Counted from the first letter of the stretch, positions 1-9,725 are shown. The stretch: 64,000 nucleotides of DNA from Cellulophaga sp. F20128 (GCF_023015805.1 NZ_JALKBA010000007.1:124001-188000); one strand, 5' to 3'. The notes: a model not told the origin generated them from the sequence alone. Translations and numbers: made by a program.

Positions 1-117
1 AGCTTTTTGTGTATTGTTGGAACCTTAGTCGCTTTTATGCCAGTCATTATGCGGTTATCAAGAAATATTTGGATTAATCTGTTTATTCATTATGATCCTA
101 CTGCTGTAAAGAAGTAA
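1..117 (+). CDS. C-terminal fragment of a small membrane protein, possibly DUF983 family
   Basis: The first 117 bases read as one open frame without a start, ending in TAA at 115-117, so the gene begins outside the window. The 38 visible residues are a hydrophobic stretch (FLCIVGTLVAFMPVIMRLSR) followed by NIWINLFIHYDP and a basic end. The RLSRNIWINLF-hYDP type ending resembles the C-terminus of DUF983 membrane proteins of Flavobacteriia, but that is from memory of the family and the fragment is short. The last 20 bases overlap the end of the convergent oxidoreductase gene, leaving no room for an intergenic terminator. Confidence 0.5.
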   Translation, partial: SFLCIVGTLVAFMPVIMRLSRNIWINLFIHYDPTAVKK

Positions 118-1162
118 TATATCTTTTCAGAAAGCGTTTACAATCTATTTCTGAAGCAATTGGGGTCTTCTGCTCTATAAAATTATACAACTGAAGGGCT
201 GCATAAGGTCCGGTCATCACCCCTCGTGAACCAAAACCGTTTAAAACAAAGACATTTTTAAATTTTGGGTGCTCTCCAACCAATGGTTTACGATCTGCAA
301 CTGTAGGCCGTATACCAGCTTTGTGATCTACAACCTCATAGGAACACTTTAAAAATGTATCTAATTTTTTTAAGAGTTCTTCTTTTGCCTCCGCAGACAC
401 ATTATTGGTTTTATCATCCCTATTATATGTAGCTCCAATTCGGTACAAATCATTCCCCATTGGAATAATAAAAACGGATGATTTTACCACCTTATTTTCT
501 TTTAGCTCTGGTGCCTTAATGGTTAATAACTCACCCTTGGTTCCATGTAGCGGTAAATAATTAAAATACGGATTGCCTTGTAATCCAAAACCTGTGGCAA
601 ATACTATTCTTTTAGCTATAATACCTTTGTATGAAACACTGTGGTTTTCTACTTTTAATTCTGAAAACTCAAAAGTTTCATTGCACAACGCTTCCTTTCT
701 TTCAAGGTATGCCTTATAGGCCAATAAAAGGGTCTTGGTATCTATCCTTCCTGTGTCTAAAACTTCACCGTAGCCAAAGGGAGCATCAATATTAGGGTTC
801 TTATTTTGAATAATTTTGGGAGATAAAAAGTGATGTAATTGTGGCTTATCTAAAGCCTCAAACCACAAATTCTGTTCTTCTATGGAGGCAAATTTACGCA
901 ATACAGGAATCTTATAATCGAGCTGCAGCTGCAACTTAACTTCTAAATTTTTGTACAATGGCAAGGCAATGCTTAATTGTTCTTTGGCGTTCCAGGCCAG
1001 GGTAAACCTTTTTAGAATAACAGGATTGTATAAACCCCCTGCTACCACAGAAGACGTCTGAGATTCATCTGCAATTACTTTAAAACTATTTTGGTTCTTT
1101 TCTAAGGTCTCACACATTGCAATACCCGCCAAACCTAAACCTATAACCAAATAATCTACCAT
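98..1162 (-). CDS. FAD-dependent oxidoreductase (DAO family)
   Basis: This 354-residue protein starts with a Rossmann dinucleotide-binding motif, VIGLGLAG at about residues 6-13, preceded by a short beta strand and with no signal peptide, so it is cytoplasmic. The second FAD-contact region (RIVFATGFG, near residue 185) and a C-terminal GFGSRGVMTGPYAA block match the D-amino-acid oxidase/glycine oxidase superfamily (DAO). Members oxidise an amine or amino acid with flavin; the substrate cannot be read from sequence. It lies downstream of the gldN terminator and has its own candidate promoter, so it is probably a separate unit. It overlaps the end of the opposing gene at the left edge by 20 bp. 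Confidence 0.85.
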   Translation of the reverse strand: MVDYLVIGLGLAGIAMCETLEKNQNSFKVIADESQTSSVVAGGLYNPVILKRFTLAWNAKEQLSIALPLYKNLEVKLQLQLDYKIPVLRKFASIEEQNLWFEALDKPQLHHFLSPKIIQNKNPNIDAPFGYGEVLDTGRIDTKTLLLAYKAYLERKEALCNETFEFSELKVENHSVSYKGIIAKRIVFATGFGLQGNPYFNYLPLHGTKGELLTIKAPELKENKVVKSSVFIIPMGNDLYRIGATYNRDDKTNNVSAEAKEELLKKLDTFLKCSYEVVDHKAGIRPTVADRKPLVGEHPKFKNVFVLNGFGSRGVMTGPYAALQLYNFIEQKTPIASEIDCKRFLKRYITSLQQ

Positions 1163-1166
1163 CCCG

Positions 1167-1174
1167 CAAAAGTA
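1167..1174 (-). promoter_or_regulatory. candidate -7 promoter box, nearly leaderless
   Basis: On the minus strand the sequence TACTTTTG fits the Bacteroidota -7 consensus TAnnTTTG and ends only four bases before the oxidoreductase ATG at 1162. No good -33 TTG is seen. If used, the transcript would begin at or very near the start codon. Confidence 0.35.
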
Positions 1175-1200
1175 TAGAAAGTAGCTGGATTTATACCATA

Positions 1201-1235
1201 AAAAAACTCTCTTGGAAAAATATCCAAGAGAGTTT
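1201..1235 (-). terminator. intrinsic terminator of the gld operon
   Basis: A 13-bp perfect stem (arms 1204-1216 and 1223-1235, six-base loop) is followed on the minus strand by a run of T. It lies 33 bases past the gldN stop and so ends the gldKLMN transcript. Confidence 0.9.
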
Positions 1236-1267
1236 AATTTTATTTTTGAATTGGAATTCTAAAACAT

Positions 1268-2167
1268 TTAATAGCTCCACATATCTTGTTCTCTATCCCT
1301 GATAGCCTCTTTAATTCTTTTAGACTCAAGCAATTGGAACAAGGCATTGTCTGAAATATAATCTTTAATTTCACGATCGCCATGTACATTCTCTTCTTTG
1401 TAAATAACCGCATTAAACCTTCTAGAGTTTAACAACATATCAAACGATATTGGACTAGCGGTATTTCTTTGGTTAAAGACCTTTGCTTCATGCAAAATTT
1501 GCCGAGCATCTGGATACCATACCCAGAAAAGTGGAATTTTATTACCTTCCATAGCGACAGACTCATCGTCAATAAAGTTAACATCTGGTGCTACTGGAGC
1601 AATACCTAACAACCGGTATTTTAATTCTCCCTGTCTTTTGTCAAAATACCAAACTCCTTTAATTAGGTATTCTTCCAAATCGGCAGCAACAAGATCTCTT
1701 TTGTTAATATACTCTGGAGAAACTGCTTCACCTGCATTAAACTGATCGTAACCATAATCGGTAGTATCTACCTTTTGCATAGAGGCCTTAAGATCACTTA
1801 ATTGTCTTTTTTCAGTAAAGTAAGAATCGGCATACACCTCTAATTTTCCTTCTTTAATGCCTTTCATAATAACATGGTACAAAGATCTTCTATCTTTACC
1901 TATGTCTATTGTATCTACGGGGTAATACAGTGGAAAATTCACACGCTCATCCAAGTCAATAACTTCCCATATGGTAGTTGACCACAACATATCTCTGTCG
2001 TCTACGTAACCGTATTTTAATGGACCGTCATTATCTTTCTTTATTTGAGCCTCTGTTTTAACTCCAATTTCTGATGGCTTTTTAGCATTCAAAATATTTG
2101 ATTGCCCCATAGCCGATAGCGAAAATGTTGCTACAAATCCTACTAATAAAATGTTTTTCCAATTCAT
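1268..2167 (-). CDS. gldN: Gliding motility / type IX secretion protein GldN
   Basis: The 299-residue product has a cleavable signal peptide (MNWKNILLVGFVATFSLSAMGQ) and matches GldN in length and in position as last gene of gldKLMN. Internal features of the family are visible: DDRDMLWSTTIWEVIDLDERVNFP near residues 56-80, and FWVWYPDARQILHEA near 214-228. Known role: GldN with GldK forms periplasmic ring structures associated with the outer membrane in the type IX secretion system, and it contacts the GldL-GldM motor. It lies 74 bp after gldM and directly before a strong terminator. Confidence 0.97.
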   Translation of the reverse strand: MNWKNILLVGFVATFSLSAMGQSNILNAKKPSEIGVKTEAQIKKDNDGPLKYGYVDDRDMLWSTTIWEVIDLDERVNFPLYYPVDTIDIGKDRRSLYHVIMKGIKEGKLEVYADSYFTEKRQLSDLKASMQKVDTTDYGYDQFNAGEAVSPEYINKRDLVAADLEEYLIKGVWYFDKRQGELKYRLLGIAPVAPDVNFIDDESVAMEGNKIPLFWVWYPDARQILHEAKVFNQRNTASPISFDMLLNSRRFNAVIYKEENVHGDREIKDYISDNALFQLLESKRIKEAIRDREQDMWSY

Positions 2168-2241
2168 CTTTAAATTTTATTTTTTAAGCTAAATACAAGC
2201 TACTAGTTATCTAGTAGCTTGCATATAGTTCACTTATTATT

Positions 2242-3801
2242 CTAGTTTGTAATTTCTACAAGTACACTAGAAACTTTCTTCAACCTATAGCTTTTATTGT
2301 TTGTAATGTAGGCTTCAATATCAAAGATCTGAACCATATCACCTCTTTTTGCTCTTTTTAAAGCAGATATTGCTCTACTGTCTAATTTTCTTCCTTTTAC
2401 AACTATTGTTGGTTGTCCAGGAACTTTAAATTTAAATCCGCTCACTCCGATGTTTAAATCGAAATCAAAATCATCCAAAATGGCACCGATCGTTGACACT
2501 TCTAAATTTGTACGAGGCATTTTAACACTACCTGTTTCTCCTCTAATAGAACCTGTTGGACTTGGTATATCTTTAATTCTAAATTCTGATGAAGAATTAA
2601 TTGGCTTACCATCAGGCAATGTTCCAGAAGCAGTAATCTTTACCGTTCTACCAGTACCTGGCGTCATAACATACTTACTACCACTTACCGCTTTTAAACC
2701 AGGAGCAGAAGCTCTTACTTTATTGTTTGGTATACCAGGTATAGAGATTGTCATTGGGTTTGCAACACCACGGTAAACTACATTCATCTTATCAGCTGCA
2801 ATAAGTGCTGCGTTAGGCATACTAATTGTAGCAAAAGAATTGTTTACATCAACCGGAATTTCAACACCATCTTGCATAAAAAACAACTGCCCTGCAATAG
2901 TATGATCTCCAGCAGTACCTGCACTGATCAACATTTTTACACCACCATCTTCTAAGGTATAATCTGTTCCTTCAGAAAGCTTTCTACCATCTAAGGTTAA
3001 TGCTGCTTTTACTGGTTTCGAAGAATTATCAGTTTTACTAATAATGATCTTACCATCGTACTTTTCGCCTGTGTAATACGCAGACTTCGTAGCATCAAGT
3101 GAAGTAGCAAAGTTCTTTAACGAAACTTGACTTGTTAAATTACCTTCTAACATTGCTTTTAAAGCATCTTCCTCTGTAGATTTAATATCTGACTGTAAGG
3201 CAGTTATTTTTGTTAAAGAAGCAATTAAAGGGAAACCTTCATAATGATAGTTTATCCAATCTTGCTTGGTTTTGTCTTTCTTCTCTACCTTACCATTAGC
3301 ATCACCAGTTTCAAACCTAGCAACTACGGATTCTTTTAAACCTGCAGGCACCAATAGTGATACTTCAGCACGGTAATCTTTAATTTTTTGCATGAATTCT
3401 TTACCGCCTTCTGCTAAACCCTCTCCATTGAAGAATTTTTGATCCAAGTAATCTGACTTATCCATTACTTGGTAATCTGTTGGATCTTCAACTTCTTTAG
3501 TCATCGCATTTTTAAGCGCTTCTAAATAATCATAATACTCTTGTGAAAGTTTCTGTACTTTCTGAGCTTTTTTATAATCTTCAGCATATTTAGCCGCATC
3601 TTCTGAAGCCTTTGTTTCAAGACCTTCTAAGAAAGCTATGTTGTTATCTGTTGTTTTCTTGTTAGAAACTTCCATCTTCTCATTCATTAGACCGAATGCT
3701 GCTAGAACTTCTTTACTCATATTTAACGCCAGCATACAAATGAAAACTAAGTACATTAAGTTTACCATTTTCTGCCGTGGAGAATCTTTTCCTGATGCCA
3801 T
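2242..3801 (-). CDS. gldM: Type IX secretion motor stator protein GldM
   Basis: The 519-residue protein has a short cytoplasmic N-terminus with Arg at position 9, one transmembrane helix (VNLMYLVFICMLALNM, about 13-28) and a long periplasmic part. A predicted helical region (about 60-220) is followed by beta-rich domains, ending in the GVSGFKFKVPGQPTIVVKG region near 450. In Flavobacterium johnsoniae the GldL-GldM complex is the proton-driven rotary motor of T9SS and gliding, with GldM crossing the periplasm and GldM Arg9 near the ion path. The Arg is kept here. Gene spacing (55 bp after gldL, 74 bp before gldN) fits one operon. Confidence 0.97.
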   Translation of the reverse strand: MASGKDSPRQKMVNLMYLVFICMLALNMSKEVLAAFGLMNEKMEVSNKKTTDNNIAFLEGLETKASEDAAKYAEDYKKAQKVQKLSQEYYDYLEALKNAMTKEVEDPTDYQVMDKSDYLDQKFFNGEGLAEGGKEFMQKIKDYRAEVSLLVPAGLKESVVARFETGDANGKVEKKDKTKQDWINYHYEGFPLIASLTKITALQSDIKSTEEDALKAMLEGNLTSQVSLKNFATSLDATKSAYYTGEKYDGKIIISKTDNSSKPVKAALTLDGRKLSEGTDYTLEDGGVKMLISAGTAGDHTIAGQLFFMQDGVEIPVDVNNSFATISMPNAALIAADKMNVVYRGVANPMTISIPGIPNNKVRASAPGLKAVSGSKYVMTPGTGRTVKITASGTLPDGKPINSSSEFRIKDIPSPTGSIRGETGSVKMPRTNLEVSTIGAILDDFDFDLNIGVSGFKFKVPGQPTIVVKGRKLDSRAISALKRAKRGDMVQIFDIEAYITNNKSYRLKKVSSVLVEITN

Positions 3802-3856
3802 ATTTTCTAATTAGTATTAATTAATAATTTGATTTGGGGTTATTAGTATTTACTAA

Positions 3857-4510
3857 TTAGTTTTTACTCATTGCTGATAACATACCACCATATACTCCAT
3901 TTAAGGACGATAGGTTTGTTGCCAATGATGACATTTGGTCTTTCAATGCTGAAGAATTTTGAACTACCTCTTCATTTATTGATGCTTGTTTACTAGCACT
4001 TTCTAACTGTACTTTGTACAAGCTATTTAATGACTCCATTTGAGATGCAGCTTGCACCATTTCATCAGAATACTTTTTAGTAGATTCCATTGCATCAACA
4101 GTTGGTGCAATTCCTTTGGCAGCACCTTCAAAGTTCTTGATGCTATTACCAAGACTTCCCATTAATTCTGCATCTACTCCAGCTTCTTTTAACATTTCAT
4201 CTAATTTTTTAGATAATGATGCTTCAGCTTCTTTCACTTCTTGAGCGTCACTTTTCTTTTTAGAAGAAGCTTGACCGCCTTCTAATTCAGGGTACACTAA
4301 AGACCAATCTAGTTCGTCTTCTAGAGGTTCAAATGCACTAATTGCAAAAATAAGTGCTTCTGTTATAAGACCAACAGCTAATAGTACCCCTCCATTTAAA
4401 GGTCCTAATTCCCAGTGAAGAATTTTAAATAATGCTCCAATAATTACTACTGACGCTCCAAGGCCATAAGCCATGTTAAATAATTTCTTTGTTGATTTTG
4501 ATTGTGCCAT
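3857..4510 (-). CDS. gldL: Type IX secretion motor protein GldL
   Basis: The 217-residue protein has two N-terminal transmembrane helices (about 15-32 and 40-58) and a long cytoplasmic helical tail rich in Ser, Glu and Lys. Polar residues known to matter in the F. johnsoniae GldL helices can be matched with a two-residue offset: Tyr15, Lys29, His32 and Glu51 (in GLITEALIFA). The retained glutamate and the GldM arginine suggest a functional proton-driven motor. Five GldL chains surround two GldM chains in the known structures. It sits between gldK and gldM. Confidence 0.97.
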   Translation of the reverse strand: MAQSKSTKKLFNMAYGLGASVVIIGALFKILHWELGPLNGGVLLAVGLITEALIFAISAFEPLEDELDWSLVYPELEGGQASSKKKSDAQEVKEAEASLSKKLDEMLKEAGVDAELMGSLGNSIKNFEGAAKGIAPTVDAMESTKKYSDEMVQAASQMESLNSLYKVQLESASKQASINEEVVQNSSALKDQMSSLATNLSSLNGVYGGMLSAMSKN

Positions 4511-4567
4511 AATTTTAATTTTAGGTTTAATATAAGTATTTAGGGTTAAATTTATTCGGATTGTTGT

Positions 4568-5929
4568 TTAGTTGGTAGAATCTTCTTCTCCCATATAATC
4601 TTGTACCGTTCTAAAGCCAATATAGCTTCTAGCTGAATCACGGTATTCATAATCTCTTGTTGATACTTGTAAGAAATACGCAACGTCTTTCCAAGAACCT
4701 CCTCGTATTACTCTTCTATCATTACTACTATCTCCTCCATTAGGATTCATTGTAGAAACAAAATCATAGGTACTTGGGTCAAAACTAGAGTTGGTCCATT
4801 CAGAAACATTACCAGCCATATTGTATAAGTTAAATTCATTGGGCTCAAAAGATTTTGCCTCTACTGTATACAATGCCGCATCTGCTGCATAATCTCCACG
4901 TTGTGGTTTAAAGTTGGCCATATAACAACCGGTGTCACTAATTACATAAGGACCTCCCCATGGGTACATTCCGCCTTCAATACCACCTCTTGCCGCATAT
5001 TCCCATTCTGCTTCCGTTGGTAATCGAAATTTATTTACAAACTGTTTGCCTCTTCCTTTTTGATCGTCATTTTTAAATTTTGTTCTCCAATTACAAAACG
5101 CTGTTGCTTGATCCCAGGTTACCCCTACTACAGGATAATCACTATAGGCGTCATGCCAGAAATAATCGTTGTGCATTGGTTCATTGTACGAATATTCGAA
5201 ATCTTTAATCCATACAGTTGTATCAGGGTAAATGGGTAATTCTACCTGTTTGATAAAATCTTTTCTACTGCCTTTACCTTTGGCTCTAGCTGCCGCTTCA
5301 ATATCCATCCAACTGTATTTATATACAAGTTGTGTAACATCTATAGTACGTTGACCATTGTATGCCTCTGCTTCAGGGATGTATAACTTATCCATCACCT
5401 CAACATAATATTCATCGGGATATTCAGACGTATCCCAAACAAGACTTTCATCTCTGTTTAATGCTCTACCTTCATATCCTGTTGGACCACCACCACTGTA
5501 ATTATCTAACATATATTTGTCATACTCAGACATTTTAGTAGTATCTGCATCTTTAAAAGCAAAATCTCCAATTCCTCCGTCTTCTGGACTCAAACCTAGT
5601 TCATCTGCTAATATTGCTAATTTGGTTCTTGTAATTGAATCTTTTACCCAATCAACAAATTGACGGTATTCACTATTTGTAATTTCGGTATCATCCATAT
5701 AAAAAGAAGTCACCGTAACTGTTTTAGTTGGCGCGTTTAATGCTTGTGCTTGGTCTTCTTCAGACTTACCCATAATAAATGATCCTCTAGGGATCAATTC
5801 CATTCCATAGGGTTTCTCTGGATACCATTTTTTTCCTTGGGCTCCTACCAATTCTCCTTTTGCTCCCGACTTACCACAACTGCTAAGTAGAAAAACAAAT
5901 CCCATGGATAGTAACAATAGTTTCTTCAT
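4568..5929 (-). CDS. gldK: Gliding motility lipoprotein GldK
   Basis: The 453-residue product starts with a lipoprotein signal (MKKLLLLSMGFVFLLSSCGK; lipobox Cys about residue 18). The rest is a formylglycine-generating-enzyme/sulfatase-modifying fold: IPRGSFIMG near 46-54, RLPTEAEWEYAARGG near 303-317, NMAGNVSEWTN near 370-380, and VIRGGSWKD plus IGFRTVQ at the end. GldK is a known member of this fold that works structurally, with GldN, in T9SS outer-membrane-associated rings. It is the first gld gene of the operon; 115 bp separate it from the arginase-fold gene, and I see no convincing promoter there, so readthrough from topA is possible. Confidence 0.97.
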   Translation of the reverse strand: MKKLLLLSMGFVFLLSSCGKSGAKGELVGAQGKKWYPEKPYGMELIPRGSFIMGKSEEDQAQALNAPTKTVTVTSFYMDDTEITNSEYRQFVDWVKDSITRTKLAILADELGLSPEDGGIGDFAFKDADTTKMSEYDKYMLDNYSGGGPTGYEGRALNRDESLVWDTSEYPDEYYVEVMDKLYIPEAEAYNGQRTIDVTQLVYKYSWMDIEAAARAKGKGSRKDFIKQVELPIYPDTTVWIKDFEYSYNEPMHNDYFWHDAYSDYPVVGVTWDQATAFCNWRTKFKNDDQKGRGKQFVNKFRLPTEAEWEYAARGGIEGGMYPWGGPYVISDTGCYMANFKPQRGDYAADAALYTVEAKSFEPNEFNLYNMAGNVSEWTNSSFDPSTYDFVSTMNPNGGDSSNDRRVIRGGSWKDVAYFLQVSTRDYEYRDSARSYIGFRTVQDYMGEEDSTN

Positions 5930-6044
5930 AATTATAGGTTAAATTTCGATTTAAGATATTCTGGTTCTTAATCACAATTATTACTCATTAAAACTTCATT
6001 TTAAATGAATTATTGTATCAAGACACGTTAATTACACTAATTTT

Positions 6045-7202
6045 TTAATTAAGTCCTTTTTTAAAAGCCTTAAACCACCTTTCTGGTATGTCTTGGTTGG
6101 TAGCCTCAACATAATCATCCTTGGTGCAGGGTAATAACGCAGCGATTTCGCTTTTATTATATGAATCTAAAATTGATGGTACTTCTACCCACCACCTCTC
6201 GGTTAGATTACTTTTATAAAAGACTAATTCCTGGGAGTCTGTAGGAACGATATACTTTGTGAAGTCTTCTTTATTGATATAGGGTACTTCTTGTATTCTA
6301 AAATTATACCCTTCTATAAAATACCATATTATTTGTGCCATGAGCTGAAAGGACTGCCTAGAATTTTCGCTTTCAAACAAGCCAAACACAGCTACTTTAT
6401 CGCTAATACCGGCATACCTGGCAATTGCACAGATTTCTCTTCCTGTAAAGCCGTTGGGTGAAAAATTATCCAACATACCTACTTCACTTGCCCGGATAGC
6501 CCTGGCATCTAAACTAACAATATTAGCATTTCTCAGTAGAGGCTCTATTAAAGCAATATTGGAGGTAACTTCTCCCAAACGATAGGCATCAAAAAAAAGA
6601 CGCTCCATTAGATCTATCTCTTCTTGAGAGTTAAAATAACTTTGGTATCCTATATTAGAAAAGTTAAAAAGATTATTGGGCTTATCGGTTATAATCTTAC
6701 TCATGTAAGAATGGGAAGATATCAACTCTTCATGATCTCCAAAATCAAACCGACTATCTATATTTACAAGATTAATCATTTTTTTAAGGCCGTCAAATGC
6801 CCTATAGCAAGGATAGGTAATATCTTGTGTTGGCCCTATTACGATTGGAATGATATTTTCTTCCAAAAGTTCAGCTATTATTTCCTTTACTACAAAATAA
6901 GTATCACTAACCTCTTGCCCGGCATTAATATCTCCTAAATCTACAATAGAGGAATTCCAATTCCCCATCATTAATTTATAGAATTCTAAGCGTATAGCCG
7001 AAACATCTAATTGTTCTGGTTTTTTTTCAAAGGCATTTCTGGATTCATTGACACCAATAATGGCAATATTAGCTAGTGCCAATACTGGTAAGCCATCTCT
7101 TTTAGTGTGTTTGTATATTTTCTTTCCCAGTGCCTGAGGAGGAAGCAACTCGCAATGTGCCAAAACCTTATCTGCCACTGGCACCAAAAAATCAAATGCC
7201 AT
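6045..7202 (-). CDS. Arginase-fold protein, probable pseudoenzyme
   Basis: The 385-residue protein aligns by eye with the arginase/agmatinase/formiminoglutamase superfamily, but the metal-binding motifs are damaged. The GGDHS position reads GPTQD (residues 123-127, His replaced by Gln). The DAHxD position reads DSRFD (149-153, His replaced by Arg). The SxDxDxxDP position reads SLDARAIRA (Asp232 kept, second Asp is Arg234). Three of the six usual manganese ligands are therefore missing. Automatic annotation would call this formimidoylglutamase; I expect no metal-dependent hydrolase activity. It begins 2 bp after topA and precedes gldK, a linkage I recall from other Flavobacteriia. Its role is unknown. 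Confidence 0.8.
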   Translation of the reverse strand: MAFDFLVPVADKVLAHCELLPPQALGKKIYKHTKRDGLPVLALANIAIIGVNESRNAFEKKPEQLDVSAIRLEFYKLMMGNWNSSIVDLGDINAGQEVSDTYFVVKEIIAELLEENIIPIVIGPTQDITYPCYRAFDGLKKMINLVNIDSRFDFGDHEELISSHSYMSKIITDKPNNLFNFSNIGYQSYFNSQEEIDLMERLFFDAYRLGEVTSNIALIEPLLRNANIVSLDARAIRASEVGMLDNFSPNGFTGREICAIARYAGISDKVAVFGLFESENSRQSFQLMAQIIWYFIEGYNFRIQEVPYINKEDFTKYIVPTDSQELVFYKSNLTERWWVEVPSILDSYNKSEIAALLPCTKDDYVEATNQDIPERWFKAFKKGLN

Positions 7203-7204
7203 AA

Positions 7205-9706
7205 TTACTTTTTAGTCTTAGGTTTTGCTTTTGCTTTTGCCTTAGCTTTCTTCTTTGGTGTTTTTTTGGCAATCATTTCTTTGGCCTCTTCCAAGGAAAT
7301 TTTAGTAGCATCAACTGTTTTTGCTAATTCTACTTTAATTTTTCCTTTAAGCACATTGTGTCTACCCCACCTCGCTTTTTCAATGCGAATACCTTCTTCT
7401 GGCCATTCTTGAATTAGCTTATCTATTTCCTTTTGTTTCTTGGCTTCTATCAACTCTTCTATATCTGCCTTGGAAAGCGTATCGTAATCGTATTTTTTAT
7501 TCACATTGATAAACATTCCGTTCCACTTTATAAAGGGCCCAAAACGTCCAACACCTTTAGTAACCTCCATATCTTCATAGGAAGCAATTGGCGCATCTGC
7601 TTTTTGCTTTTCTACAATGAGTTCTACAGCTCTCTCTTTGGTAATATCTAAGGCGCTTTCTCCTTTTTCCATAGAGATAAACTTTTTACCAAATTTTACA
7701 TAAGGGCCAAACCTACCCACATTAGCAGAAACTTCTTCGCCTTCATATTCTCCCAAATCTCTTGGCAATTTAAAAAGTTCCATTGCTTCTTCAAAAGAAA
7801 TAGAAGCTAAAGAATGCTCTGGCAATAGGCTAGCAAATAAAGGTTTCTCTTCTTCTTCTGCAGTTCCTACTTGTACCATAGGTCCAAACCTACCCAAACG
7901 TACAGACACTTGTCTTCCTGACTTTGGGTCTGTACCTAAAATACGCTCACCACTGGCTCGCTCTGCATTTTGCTCTACATCTTCTACCTTAGGGTGAAAG
8001 TCTTTGTAAAAATTCTTCATTACCTTGCCCCAGTCTTCATGTCCGGCAGCAATCTCATCAAAATCTTCTTCTACTTTGGCCGTGAAATTATAATCCAAAA
8101 TTGTTTCAAAATGACTCACTAAGAAATCGGTTACTATCATACCTATATCTGTAGGCACCATTTTACCCTTGTCAGAACCCACAGTTTCTGTGAGACCCTT
8201 TTCTTTTAATTTATCTGATTTTAAAACCAGTTGTGTGTATTTTCTTTCTACACCATCTATTGTTCCTTTTTCTACATATCCTCTGTTTTGGATGGTAGAA
8301 ATTGTTGGCGCATAGGTTGACGGTCTTCCAATTCCTAATTCTTCTAACTTCTTAACCAAAGAAGCTTCTGTATATCGGTAGGGAGCCCTTGAAAAACGCT
8401 CCGTTGCCGTAATAAAATTATTCGCTAAAGATTCTCCTACTTTCATAGCAGGAAGCATTCCTTCTTGCTCCTCACCATTTTCTTCATCATCAGTACCTTC
8501 CAAATACACTTTTAAGAAACCGTCAAACTTGATTACCTCACCGTTGGCAGTAAATTCTTCTGAATGCTTATCTGCTTTAATTTTAACATTGGTTCTTTCT
8601 AGTTGTGCATCGCTCATCTGTGATGCCAACGTACGTTTCCAGATAAGCTCGTAAAGTCTCGCTTGATCCCTTTCTAAGGACGGAGATTGCCGTGTCATAT
8701 CTGTAGGCCTAACCGCTTCATGCGCTTCTTGTGCGCCTTTGGTCTTGCCTACAAAATTACGAACTTCACTATATTCTTTTCCGTAATTATCTACAATCGC
8801 TTCTTTTGCTGCATCTAAGGCTTCTTGAGACAGGTTAACACTATCTGTTCTCATATAGGTAATCATACCAGCCTCATACAACCGCTGTGCAACTTGCATG
8901 GTTCTACCCACAGAAAAATACAACTTCCGAGCAGCTTCTTGCTGCAAGGTTGAGGTAGTAAATGGTGCTGCTGGAGATTTTTTAGCCGGTTTCTTATCTA
9001 AATTAGCAATGGAAAACTTAGCTCCAATATTCTTAGTTAAAAAATCTTCTGCTCCTTTTTTACTAGAAAAAGTCTTATTTATTTTCGCCGAAAAACTACT
9101 TCCTGATGCTGTTTCAAACTCAGCGACTACCTTATAAGAGGCTTCTGCGGTAAAACCTTCAATATCTCTTTCTCGTTCTACTATTAATCTAACCGCTACA
9201 GATTGTACACGACCTGCAGATAAGCCTGGCTTAATTTTTTTCCAAAGAACAGGAGACAACTCATACCCAACCAATCTATCTAAAACTCTTCGTGCTTGTT
9301 GTGCATTTACCAAATTATAGTTAATCTCTCTTGGGTTTTCTATGGCTTTCTGAATGGCAGACTTTGTGATAGAGTTAAAAACAATTCTTCTTGTCTTGCT
9401 TTTATCTAGTTTTAATTCTTCGGCCAAATGCCAAGAAATTGCTTCTCCTTCTCGATCCTCATCACTCGCCAACCAAATTATTTCTGCCTTATCTGCTAAA
9501 TCCTTAAGTTTTTTTACAAGTTTTTTCTTTTCTCCATCTACAATATATTTAGGTGCAAAATCATTTTCTACATCTACTCCTAATTCTTTGGATGGTAAAT
9601 CTGCGATATGCCCAAAACTGGACTCTACCTTAAAATCTTTTCCTAAAAATTTCTCTATCGTTTTTGCCTTTGCGGGTGACTCCACAATTACTAAATTCTT
9701 CGCCAT
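7205..9706 (-). CDS. topA: DNA topoisomerase I
   Basis: The 833-residue type IA topoisomerase has an N-terminal TOPRIM domain (NLVIVESPAKAKTIEKFLG; acidic DEDREGEAISW near 81-91) and the active-site tyrosine in MITYMRTDS (Tyr284). The C-terminal part carries repeated topoisomerase C-terminal modules with the signature GRFGP (three copies between about 600 and 760), rather than Cys4 zinc ribbons. It ends in a Lys/Ala tail (KAKAKAKAKPKTKK) likely to bind DNA. The enzyme relaxes negative supercoils by single-strand passage. A candidate -7 box lies 20-27 bp upstream. It is probably co-transcribed with the arginase-fold gene 2 bp downstream. Confidence 0.98.
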   Translation of the reverse strand: MAKNLVIVESPAKAKTIEKFLGKDFKVESSFGHIADLPSKELGVDVENDFAPKYIVDGEKKKLVKKLKDLADKAEIIWLASDEDREGEAISWHLAEELKLDKSKTRRIVFNSITKSAIQKAIENPREINYNLVNAQQARRVLDRLVGYELSPVLWKKIKPGLSAGRVQSVAVRLIVERERDIEGFTAEASYKVVAEFETASGSSFSAKINKTFSSKKGAEDFLTKNIGAKFSIANLDKKPAKKSPAAPFTTSTLQQEAARKLYFSVGRTMQVAQRLYEAGMITYMRTDSVNLSQEALDAAKEAIVDNYGKEYSEVRNFVGKTKGAQEAHEAVRPTDMTRQSPSLERDQARLYELIWKRTLASQMSDAQLERTNVKIKADKHSEEFTANGEVIKFDGFLKVYLEGTDDEENGEEQEGMLPAMKVGESLANNFITATERFSRAPYRYTEASLVKKLEELGIGRPSTYAPTISTIQNRGYVEKGTIDGVERKYTQLVLKSDKLKEKGLTETVGSDKGKMVPTDIGMIVTDFLVSHFETILDYNFTAKVEEDFDEIAAGHEDWGKVMKNFYKDFHPKVEDVEQNAERASGERILGTDPKSGRQVSVRLGRFGPMVQVGTAEEEEKPLFASLLPEHSLASISFEEAMELFKLPRDLGEYEGEEVSANVGRFGPYVKFGKKFISMEKGESALDITKERAVELIVEKQKADAPIASYEDMEVTKGVGRFGPFIKWNGMFINVNKKYDYDTLSKADIEELIEAKKQKEIDKLIQEWPEEGIRIEKARWGRHNVLKGKIKVELAKTVDATKISLEEAKEMIAKKTPKKKAKAKAKAKPKTKK

Positions 9707-9725
9707 TGATTGGTTTTTGGTTTAA

